Source of the DNA: an uncultured candidate division Zixibacteria bacterium
Lineage (GTDB): Bacteria; Zixibacteria; MSB-5A5; GN15; FEB-12
Length of the DNA stretch: 9,555 nucleotides
Assembly: GCA_913009765.1 (NCBI GenBank)
Contig: CAJVYT010000150.1
Span: 1-9,555, forward strand
Direction: 5' to 3'
Numbering within the stretch: position 1 is the first letter of the stretch; every line of letters starts with the position of its first letter. Made by a program: the position numbers and the translations under genes. Positions 1 through 5,836 of the stretch are shown piece by piece. Below the pieces are notes generated by a model. That model was given only the letters and a program-made list of their open reading frames with translations. It had not been told where the DNA came from and did no database searches.

Positions 1-72
1 CTCCATTGTTTTCGGAGCAACCCGTTGCAGGTACAGATGATTGGTAAAATCGTGCTGATATTTCCTTGCCAT
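1..72 (-). CDS. Start of a probable tyrosine recombinase (24 residues visible; runs off the left edge)
   Basis: The gene reads leftwards from an ATG at 72-70 and leaves the window after 24 codons without a stop. A strong ribosome site, GGAGG (minus strand, 84-80), lies 7 nt before the ATG, and a good promoter lies further upstream at 155-128, so this is a real and probably intact gene start. The visible segment ends in a pattern of the type LQRVAPKTME, which resembles the first helix of the SAM-like N-terminal DNA-binding domain of tyrosine recombinases (phage-integrase type), including those that accompany IS91-like elements. That match is short and the catalytic domain is outside the window, so the family call is an inference. 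The gene stands next to other mobile-element debris, which fits. Confidence 0.45.
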   Translation of the reverse strand, partial: MARKYQHDFTNHLYLQRVAPKTME

Positions 73-79
73 AACAAAA

Positions 80-84
80 CCTCC
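80..84 (-). promoter_or_regulatory. Ribosome binding site of the left-edge gene
   Basis: GGAGG on the minus strand, 7 nt before the ATG at 72. This near-perfect Shine-Dalgarno sequence fixes the start codon of the partial gene at the left edge. Confidence 0.75.
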
Positions 85-127
85 ATGATGATTTTGGGCA
101 ACCGTGGCGGTCGACCTTCAAGGTATT

Positions 128-155
128 GTTATAGCGAAAAAAAAGAAGAAATCAA
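128..155 (-). promoter_or_regulatory. Sigma-70-type promoter reading leftwards
   Basis: On the minus strand, TTGATT (155-150) and TATAAC (133-128) are separated by 16 nt, close to the TTGACA/TATAAT consensus. The spacer is a T-rich tract. Transcription would start near 121 and give a leader of about 50 nt before the ATG at 72. The leader contains a perfect 8-bp palindrome, GGTCGACC (109-116), and a short inverted repeat ACCG/CGGT (101-111), which could be an operator or chance. The target is the probable recombinase gene at the left edge. Confidence 0.5.
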
Positions 156-181
156 ACCTGTGAAAAAATAAGTGGGTTGGG

Positions 182-556
182 TCAGAGTGTCGGCGGGGAG
201 GAGGAGGTCTTTTCCGCGCAGCGGTTCAGTTCAACAGACTTATATCTGTTTTGAAAAAGCTGGCCATGGCGGCGGTGCCTTCTGTTAAACGATACCGCAT
301 AACCGGTAAGCAATCTGTGCATCAGGGCGGCAATACCGGCGGGACCGCTTTTTAACAAAAAATGGGCGTGATTCGATAAAAAGAGGCGTAGCACTGAGCC
401 TTGGTTTCAGGCAGGAGAATAGAGAGCCGTTCGATAAAGTCCTCACGATCTTTATCATCATTGAATATCTTCCGGCGTTCTATTCCTCTGATCATGACAT
501 GATGCAAGAGACCGGGAGTATCTATTCGGGCGATTCTGGGTATGGCCGTATGGACA
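182..556 (-). pseudogene. Frameshifted, truncated REP-associated tyrosine transposase (RAYT, Y1/IS200-like)
   Basis: Two minus-strand frames together spell most of a RAYT. The first frame (about 556 down to 385) gives the family's N-terminus, with PRIARIDTPGLLHHV and RGIERRKIF. The second (394-182) continues with the HUH metal-binding motif in SNHAHFLL and the region around the catalytic tyrosine, LTGYAVSFNRRHRRHG followed by LFQNRYKSV. The frames break between about 387 and 379, consistent with a net loss of 1 or 4 nt where most relatives have YAWAL. There is no convincing ATG at the N-terminus, since the expected start reads ATA. After RYKSV (233) the similarity stops and a stop codon follows at 182, so the C-terminal helices are missing. 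Such enzymes mobilise REP palindromes as single strands; this copy must be inactive. No REP-like array is visible nearby. Confidence 0.8.
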
Positions 557-778
557 CGGCCAAATATATTTTATGTCAAGTTATTTAACTGTTTAAGGAT
601 GTCCCCTTTTGTCCCAATGAGATGGTATTTCGAAGAAGGGCGTTTGCAAAAAAAATGGATCGAATTATACTGCAAAGGCGACTGGGAAAGTTGTGTCCGT
701 TATCAGAAAGAAGAGAACGGCATTTATCATCAGGATTGGATGCTGCCGGATGGCAGTCTTGATAAGAGTTTAATTTGA
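542..778 (+). CDS. Small uncharacterised protein, possibly N-terminally damaged
   Basis: An open frame of up to 78 codons ends at 778. The last 53 residues, from about 620 onward, have good protein character, with WYFEEGRLQKKWIELYC, a second cysteine in ESCVRYQ, and WMLPDGSLDKSL at the end. The YC-x6-C-xRYQ spacing resembles small cysteine-containing proteins common in anaerobic bacteria, but I cannot name a family or function. The start is doubtful. The ATG at 542 lies inside the antisense RAYT remnant, and ATG 599 or 619 would suit the conserved part better. Neither has a properly spaced ribosome site. In the next frame, just before 620, the reading VPFCPNEM looks more like the cysteine-rich start of such proteins, so a frameshift near 620 is possible. 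The stop codon overlaps the TTG of the following frame. Confidence 0.4.
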   Translation: MAVWTRPNIFYVKLFNCLRMSPFVPMRWYFEEGRLQKKWIELYCKGDWESCVRYQKEENGIYHQDWMLPDGSLDKSLI

Positions 779-975
779 GGTTTGCTAAACAGGAAAACAA
801 ATTGCAGATAACCATCGTTTATGACAACACGACCACCCGCGATGATCTCATCGCCGACTGGGGTTTTGCCTGTTACATCGAAACCGGCAAGAATAAAATT
901 CTTTTCGACACCGGCGGCGGCTATAGGGGAAGCCGTTTTCCTGCTTTACTTCCGATCCCACTGACTACGATTTAG
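775..975 (+). pseudogene. 5' remnant of an MBL-fold metallo-hydrolase
   Basis: From about 802 the frame reads LQITIVYDNTTTRDDL, then ADWGFACYIE and KILFDTGG. This is the N-terminal beta-hairpin region of the MBL-fold hydrolases often annotated as dihydropterin/beta-ribofuranosylaminobenzene 5'-phosphate synthase-like. Right after FDTGG (about 918) the similarity ends. The expected HxHxDH zinc motif, roughly 30-40 residues further on, is absent, and a stop follows at 975. About three quarters of the gene is therefore missing and the product cannot be catalytic. The only start in frame is TTG 775, which overlaps the preceding stop. The break at about 918-930 is the best candidate for the left junction of the gene cluster that begins at 1008. 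Confidence 0.7.
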
Positions 976-1007
976 CTGTTTTTTCGCAAAAGGAATGAGA
1001 GATAAAC

Positions 1008-1484
1008 ATGTTACTTTATGAGGACAAGCCTACTGTGTTCCTCGGAGGCCCGATAACACATTTAGCTATAAAAGGATCTCCCAACGTCCAATATCAGGAT
1101 ATTTTTTTACAGGTATTTGCTGTATTATCTGAACGCGCACACGTTTATTCTGCGCATATTGAAGAAGATTTTGGGAATATTGTTTTCGCACCGGCTGAAA
1201 TAGCCCGGAGAGATTTGCAATGGATAGACAGCGCCCACATTCTTTTGTTTATTTTCCCACATTGCGTGGAAACAGCATTGCCTCTTCGCACGGATGGCAC
1301 CTTTATTGAGCTAGGTTATGCCGCTACTAAGCAGAAACCAACAGCTGTATTTATGCCCAACATTTCTAATCATTGCTTGCTCACACAAGGATTATTGCAA
1401 CAGAAGCCTTGGATTCATTGCTCACACATAACATCAGAGCTAATTATTGAAACAGCATTCGAGATGTTAGACGAGTTGAATTAG
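1008..1484 (+). CDS. CMP N-glycosidase-like enzyme (nucleoside 2-deoxyribosyltransferase superfamily; BlsM/MilB-like)
   Basis: This 158-residue protein probably cleaves the N-glycosidic bond of CMP, or a related pyrimidine nucleotide, to free cytosine, the first step of cytosine-nucleoside antibiotic pathways. Visible motifs are FLGGPI (11-16) at the nucleotide site, VYSAHIEEDFG (46-56), the conserved APAEIARRDL (61-70) followed by D74, and TDGTFIELGYA (95-105), whose E101 is the expected catalytic glutamate. Order and spacing match my memory of MilB/BlsM closely (their GGPF, SPAEATRLD and GTHVEIGWA). Two differences stand out: a roughly 7-residue insertion before TDGT, and ITH in place of the FRQ that follows GGP in MilB, so the exact base accepted is open. 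The start is preceded by AAGGAATGAGAG. It is the first gene of the run; the next begins 8 nt after its stop. An ordinary nucleoside deoxyribosyltransferase is the alternative. Confidence 0.82.
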   Translation: MLLYEDKPTVFLGGPITHLAIKGSPNVQYQDIFLQVFAVLSERAHVYSAHIEEDFGNIVFAPAEIARRDLQWIDSAHILLFIFPHCVETALPLRTDGTFIELGYAATKQKPTAVFMPNISNHCLLTQGLLQQKPWIHCSHITSELIIETAFEMLDELN

Positions 1485-1492
1485 GGAAGCTG

Positions 1493-2605
1493 ATGAAGAA
1501 AATTGTCATTCAAAGCGTTCCTTTTTGTTATGGCCCCACATCAATTGCAATAGCGATAGGCCGACTGTTGCGAAACCAGCCTGATTGCACAATTATAGCT
1601 GTAGGTAAAAATCCTTCTTTGGAACTGCTAAATGCAGAACTCGACATATTTTCTTGTGTGATCGACATGAATGCTGCCGAGGATATATCAGATGCACTTT
1701 TATCGGCGGATTTAATTATTTCAGTTTGTGATTTTGACTTTGCCAAAATGTGTAAAACCGACTTCTCGGAGAAACCCCTTGTGTTCGTAGATCCATTGTT
1801 GTGGATGTGGGAGTCGCTTCCGGATATTATCGGAAGATGCGATCTGTATTTGGCGTTAGAATTTCCAGGTGTATCTGGAATAGTTTCACGGATATGCAGT
1901 GAGTCTATACTTATGATTCCACAAGTCGCCGAATTTACTGCTATACGAGATCAGGGCAAAGTGCAGCATGGCAGGATTCTTGTAAACTTAGGAGGAATGT
2001 TGTCTCCGCTTGGTACAAATATCTCCTTAGCATTGGCGATGTGTGAAGAAATAATTAACTTCGCCGAAAAAAACAAAAGCTTGATTACGGTAGATATCAG
2101 AACCAGCCACGCCATGGCTATAAAGCTTAAAAAAATGTTACCGAAGGTATCTAATGTCAATATAGCAAGTCTGTCTATTCAAGTATTTCAATCTGAATTG
2201 GCGAAATGTGAGATTCTCTTGACCGTTCCGGGGATGTCTATTGTTTACGAAAGCTTTATTGCACAAGTTCCAACTGCATTCATTCTTCCTTTGAACTACA
2301 GTCAGCACTTACAAATAAGTCGATACCGAAAAATATTCCCGAAGTTATCGGAGATTAATTGGAATATTTTTGATTCGTTTTACGAATTGCCTGGCGGAAT
2401 TGAAGAATCCGAAGGGGTTAGAATGGCGCAAAAAATGGGGGTGGCCTTTTTAACAGATGCGATTGCACGTGCCAAATTTCAGCAGTTACTTAGTGACTTA
2501 TTGGACAACAAAAACAAAATAGGTTCTTTGCATGCTTGTTGTGAATTAGATGTTTCTGGCGCTACTAAAATAATGGATATTCTTCATAATCAAAACCTTA
2601 TTTAG
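1493..2605 (+). CDS. GT-B glycosyltransferase, probable cytosylglucuronate synthase (BlsD/MilC-like)
   Basis: The 370 residues have a two-domain GT-B layout. The N-terminal domain starts with a beta-strand and a Gly-containing loop (KIVIQSVPFCYGPTS, 3-17). The linker and C-terminal domain start at about 160 with ILVNLGGMLSP (162-172). The nucleotide-sugar site reads LTVPGMSIVYESF (243-255), then ILPLNYSQHLQ (264-274), the MurG/UGT-like signature in which E253 and Q271 would face the donor. In blasticidin S and mildiomycin clusters a protein of this kind joins cytosine to UDP-glucuronate, giving cytosylglucuronate, and sits with the CMP hydrolase, as here. From sequence alone I see a soluble GT-B enzyme; the substrate assignment rests mainly on neighbours. 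AGGGA (1483-1487), overlapping the previous stop, is the ribosome site. Another nucleotide-sugar transferase is possible. Confidence 0.7.
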   Translation: MKKIVIQSVPFCYGPTSIAIAIGRLLRNQPDCTIIAVGKNPSLELLNAELDIFSCVIDMNAAEDISDALLSADLIISVCDFDFAKMCKTDFSEKPLVFVDPLLWMWESLPDIIGRCDLYLALEFPGVSGIVSRICSESILMIPQVAEFTAIRDQGKVQHGRILVNLGGMLSPLGTNISLALAMCEEIINFAEKNKSLITVDIRTSHAMAIKLKKMLPKVSNVNIASLSIQVFQSELAKCEILLTVPGMSIVYESFIAQVPTAFILPLNYSQHLQISRYRKIFPKLSEINWNIFDSFYELPGGIEESEGVRMAQKMGVAFLTDAIARAKFQQLLSDLLDNKNKIGSLHACCELDVSGATKIMDILHNQNLI

Positions 2606-2613
2606 GAGTTGCA

Positions 2614-3876
2614 ATGAATTCTTTGGCAGCAAATGGTGGCTCCCCTGTTTTTAAAACTTCTCCTGCGATAATATGGCCAAGAATTGATAAAGATGATGAA
2701 AAGTTAGTTCTACGTTCGCTGTATGGAGACAATCATTCATATGGACTCAATTGCGAATATTTTGAGAGAGAATTCGCCGAATGGAACAAGAGTAAATTTG
2801 CTATAAATACAAACTCAGGGACTGCAGCCCTGCATATGTGTTTGGCTGCAACAGATTGCGGTTGCGGGGATGAAGTGCTTGTCCCGGCATACTCTTGGTC
2901 ATCAACAGCTACAGTTGTATTGCACCACAACTGTATCCCTGTATTCGTTGACATTGAATGGAACTCGTGTGGTCTTGATCCGAGGTTGTTGGCTAGCGCT
3001 GTGACACTTCGCACTAAAGCTATTATCGTAGCTCACCTGCATGGTTCGCCAGCTCATATTCGGGCAATCCGTCAATTTGCTAGAAAGCATAACCTTTATT
3101 TGATAGAGGATGCTTGTCAATCACACGGGACAGAGGCTCATAATATTCGTGTGGGGAATTGGGGACATTGCGCGGCATTTAGTTTTAATCAAAACAAGAC
3201 GGTTTGTGCTGGCGACGCGGGTATGTTCGTCACAAATGACGAAAATATGTATGAAGCCGCAAGACGTTTTTGGAGTTTTGGCGAAGAAAGAGCCCCGAAT
3301 CAAGACCGCGATTATCATGCTTATGCTCTTGGATGGATGTATCGTTCAAATGATCTCACGGCGGCATTTGGTAGAGGACAGCTTGCAAAGGCTAATGAGC
3401 ACATTCAATGGCAACGAGCCAACGCAAAACTACTTTCTGATATCCTGCATGAATGTTCGTCCTTGATTGTTCCATTTGAGCCATCAGATTGTTTTTGTAC
3501 CTATAGCGCATATGTATTGCGCCTTAACAGCGATACCATTTCGGGTGATATAAAGGCTGTTCGCGACCGTTTTGTTAGCGCACTAGAGGCAGAGGGGCTT
3601 CTAAGTCATATTACTGTATGGCAACGGTATATCTTGCCTGAAATGACAGTGTTTAAGGCAAAGAATGCTTATGGTAAAGGATGCCCGTGGACATGTCCTC
3701 ATGCTGATAATTCAGCGAAGCAAAGGATCGCCCGGTTTCCTGTTAGTCAGGCACATTGTGACTCGTCATTTTGTTTGAACACAATTCTTAGATGTGCACC
3801 CGATCAATTTTTTATAGAGCAGGTTGCAGAGTGCTTTCTAAAAGTTGATCGCCATATTGATGAGTTACAACGATGA
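2614..3876 (+). CDS. DegT/DnrJ/EryC1/StrS-family PLP-dependent sugar aminotransferase
   Basis: A full-length (420 residues) fold-type I aminotransferase of the sugar-nucleotide class. It shows the phosphate-binding NTNSGTAALH (65-74), the VPAYSWSSTA segment (90-99), the pyridine-nitrogen aspartate D166 in LIEDACQSHG (163-172), and the Schiff-base lysine K195 in FSFNQNKTVCAGDAG (189-203). All residues needed for catalysis are present. Members use glutamate or glutamine to aminate a keto-sugar; a minority do other PLP chemistry. In blasticidin-type pathways the enzyme acts after cytosylglucuronate has been decarboxylated and oxidised, installing the sugar amino group. AGGAG (2604-2608), 5 nt before the ATG and overlapping the preceding TAG, fixes the start. 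The stop overlaps the next start as ATGA. The C-terminal part is unusually rich in cysteine and histidine (CPWTCPH, about 355-361). Confidence 0.9.
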   Translation: MNSLAANGGSPVFKTSPAIIWPRIDKDDEKLVLRSLYGDNHSYGLNCEYFEREFAEWNKSKFAINTNSGTAALHMCLAATDCGCGDEVLVPAYSWSSTATVVLHHNCIPVFVDIEWNSCGLDPRLLASAVTLRTKAIIVAHLHGSPAHIRAIRQFARKHNLYLIEDACQSHGTEAHNIRVGNWGHCAAFSFNQNKTVCAGDAGMFVTNDENMYEAARRFWSFGEERAPNQDRDYHAYALGWMYRSNDLTAAFGRGQLAKANEHIQWQRANAKLLSDILHECSSLIVPFEPSDCFCTYSAYVLRLNSDTISGDIKAVRDRFVSALEAEGLLSHITVWQRYILPEMTVFKAKNAYGKGCPWTCPHADNSAKQRIARFPVSQAHCDSSFCLNTILRCAPDQFFIEQVAECFLKVDRHIDELQR

Positions 3877-5081
3877 GAGATTTGGATTTTTTATTATCTC
3901 CTTATTTGTTGGAATTGCCCTTGCACTGTATTAGCAAGGAAAAGGAACTGCTCTCTCCTCTCACTGAAGTTGAAGCTATTCTGTTGCTAGATGTTGTATG
4001 GAACAAAGTTTATTTGATTGATAAGGCTCTAGTCGTTAAGATAAATAGGAATCCTGCGTCCTGTCTTTCATGGAAAAATACTCATATAGATAGAAGTAAA
4101 TTTTTTCGTGAACACAACTATCGTGGTATTGAAATAGAAATCAACTCTCATTGTAATCACAGGTGTCGGTTCTGTCCGACGGCCTACAATAAACAATCAG
4201 TAAAGTTTATGCCCGTGCAGAAGTATCAGCACATCGTCACCAAGGCTTTCTCTTATGGTATAGAAACTGTATCTTTAAACCATTATTCAGAACCGACGCT
4301 TCATCCGTACTTTATTGAAATGGTTGCCTTTGCGGAAAAAAAAGGATTGAGGATCACTCTTTTTACGAATGGCAGTGGCCTTACTCATGAAGCAATCCAA
4401 AAACTCGCTAAGTTTGCGGGCAAATTAGAGATCGTAGTTAATTTTCCAGAATGCACAGCAAATAATTACCAGCTCGTCACGCAGTCAAAACAATTTGCAA
4501 AAGTGGCATCGCAGCTTTGTGAATCTATAAAATTCTTGCCTGTAAAAATCGTAGTAAACAACCCTAATCAAAGCGTTGTGGAGTCTATAGCGCAACTGTT
4601 TCCCGGCGCATCGGTTCAACAATGGGAAACCGATGATCGCGCGGGTACTATTGATATTCCCGATTATGCTAGTCCTCAGAGACATGAAAGCCAATTGATG
4701 AATGGGTGTTCATTGGCTGCGCGTTTTATTAACGTATCTGTTGATGGGAATGTATTTTTATGTGCCCAAGACTATTATAAGACCAATGTGTTTGGAAACA
4801 TTTTCGATCAATCGCTTCGGAAAATTTTGGATGGACGTGTAGCGCAACAGTACCGGAAATGGATATTTGGTGCAGAATCACCGCCTAAAGAATTCATTTG
4901 TCGCCGTTGCCGATGGACTAGATGTAAAGCGGCAGGTTTTTCAATCGGTCAACAATTATCGAATTACGATTTGGAAGTGTATTCTGAGATAGTTCATCAA
5001 AGTAGCATTATCAGAGTGTTCAATACAGATAAAATGGATAGGGAAGTTGAAAAATTGGCGTGTAGTGAATTCCAAACATGA
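3873..5081 (+). CDS. Radical SAM enzyme with SPASM-like C-terminus; candidate cytosylglucuronate decarboxylase (BlsE-like)
   Basis: This 402-residue protein carries the radical SAM signature C-x3-C-x2-C (C94, C98, C101 in NSHCNHRCRFCP), followed by a Glu/Pro strand (HYSEPTLHP, 137-145) and TNGSGL (165-170) of the SAM-binding barrel. Five further cysteines in the last third (C279, C297, C343, C346, C351) have the C-x17-C...C-x2-C-x4-C spacing expected for an auxiliary Fe-S cluster of SPASM/twitch type. About 80 residues precede the barrel; they contain LLSPLTEVEAILLL (26-39), which recalls the small winged-helix segment found ahead of some SPASM enzymes. In blasticidin S biosynthesis a radical SAM protein decarboxylates cytosylglucuronate, and this gene sits in that company. 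Enzymatic class is clear from sequence; substrate is inferred from neighbours. It overlaps both neighbours by ATGA, implying translational coupling. Confidence 0.85.
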   Translation: MRDLDFLLSPYLLELPLHCISKEKELLSPLTEVEAILLLDVVWNKVYLIDKALVVKINRNPASCLSWKNTHIDRSKFFREHNYRGIEIEINSHCNHRCRFCPTAYNKQSVKFMPVQKYQHIVTKAFSYGIETVSLNHYSEPTLHPYFIEMVAFAEKKGLRITLFTNGSGLTHEAIQKLAKFAGKLEIVVNFPECTANNYQLVTQSKQFAKVASQLCESIKFLPVKIVVNNPNQSVVESIAQLFPGASVQQWETDDRAGTIDIPDYASPQRHESQLMNGCSLAARFINVSVDGNVFLCAQDYYKTNVFGNIFDQSLRKILDGRVAQQYRKWIFGAESPPKEFICRRCRWTRCKAAGFSIGQQLSNYDLEVYSEIVHQSSIIRVFNTDKMDREVEKLACSEFQT

Positions 5082-5836
5082 TCGAGGAAACAATAACTAT
5101 TATATCACCACATCAAGATGATGCCGCACTATCACTTGGGAATTTTATTACTCGGCGAAAAGTGGCGCCTATCATTATCGTAAACTGTTATACGGTGTCT
5201 GAGTACAGTCCTTTTCACCAAGGGCTTAATAGGTCTGGCGTTATAAAAAAACGTAACGAAGAAGATAAGGCATTCCGTAATCATAAACAAGGGGCCAGTA
5301 TCCGGTTAATAAACCTCGATGAGTCTGATGGGCCGATACGTTTAAAAACACGGGATATGGATGTCCTTCTGACAGAAAGAGTTTTAAATGATAAAGACAT
5401 CGAGCACTTATCTTCTCTACGTCGAGAAATGGCCGGGCACCTGAAAGGCATGTTACTTTTACCTCTGGGGATTGGGGGGCATATTGACCATATTCTTGCG
5501 TGTTTAGCAGGACTATCTCTGACCAAAGAATATACTTCGTTTGCATTTTATCTTGATGTCCCATATTGGTTACGTGTGTCTCTTGATAAAGTTCAACAAC
5601 GGGCTCGACACATTGAGTCATTCGCAGGAATCTCTTTAATTCCACATATTGATACCTTGCCAGAGGCGTGGGATAAAAGACTCCTGTCCAAAATATATTC
5701 ATCTCAGATCACCGAAAAGGATGCTTCTCAGATTGTTAATGCACCGTTTCAGGGAGAGGTGGTTTTGACATCAACGAATTCAATAGCGACTAGACTTTCA
5801 CTACAAGCAATAAGATGGACGGACCTAAATCATTAG
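5078..5836 (+). CDS. PIG-L/LmbE-family zinc-dependent N-deacetylase
   Basis: The 252-residue protein opens with ISPHQDDAALSLG (9-21), the family's first zinc motif. H12 and D15 would bind zinc and D14 would act as base. GIGGHIDHILA (131-141) supplies the third ligand, H138. IKKRNEEDKAF (56-66) is the usual charged helix before the second strand. There is no signal peptide, so it should be cytoplasmic. The family removes acetyl groups from N-acetylglucosamine-type sugars attached to small molecules, as in mycothiol, bacillithiol and several aminoglycosides. The next gene is a glycosyltransferase that overlaps it by 22 bp, so a paired step, transfer of an N-acetylated sugar followed by deacetylation, is a reasonable inference. 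Removal of a protecting acetyl group from the nucleoside is the alternative. Start is set by the ATGA overlap with the radical SAM gene. Confidence 0.85.
   Translation: MIEETITIISPHQDDAALSLGNFITRRKVAPIIIVNCYTVSEYSPFHQGLNRSGVIKKRNEEDKAFRNHKQGASIRLINLDESDGPIRLKTRDMDVLLTERVLNDKDIEHLSSLRREMAGHLKGMLLLPLGIGGHIDHILACLAGLSLTKEYTSFAFYLDVPYWLRVSLDKVQQRARHIESFAGISLIPHIDTLPEAWDKRLLSKIYSSQITEKDASQIVNAPFQGEVVLTSTNSIATRLSLQAIRWTDLNH

Noticed and set aside
101..117. Palindrome GGTCGACC and small inverted repeat as a REP element or attachment site
   Set aside because: Single short copy with no partner repeat in the window; mentioned only as part of the leader of the left-edge gene.
944..971. Possible promoter for the eight-gene operon (CTTTAC, 16 nt, TACGAT)
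   Set aside because: Both boxes match the consensus only partly and the region is the tail of a decayed gene; too weak to list as a feature, although a promoter somewhere in about 920-1000 is expected.
930..992. Short open stretch in another frame reading DPTDYDLAVFSQKE before a stop
   Set aside because: Looks protein-like but is only about 20 codons after a stop at 924-926; it could be the tail of a deleted gene or chance, with nothing to choose between them.
3110..3466. 118-codon plus-strand open frame inside the aminotransferase
   Set aside because: Shadow frame of a full-length aminotransferase with all catalytic residues; no independent support.
5241..5702. 153-codon open frame on the minus strand
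   Set aside because: Lies wholly inside the PIG-L deacetylase gene, whose zinc motifs are clear; no recognisable domain or ribosome site on the minus strand.
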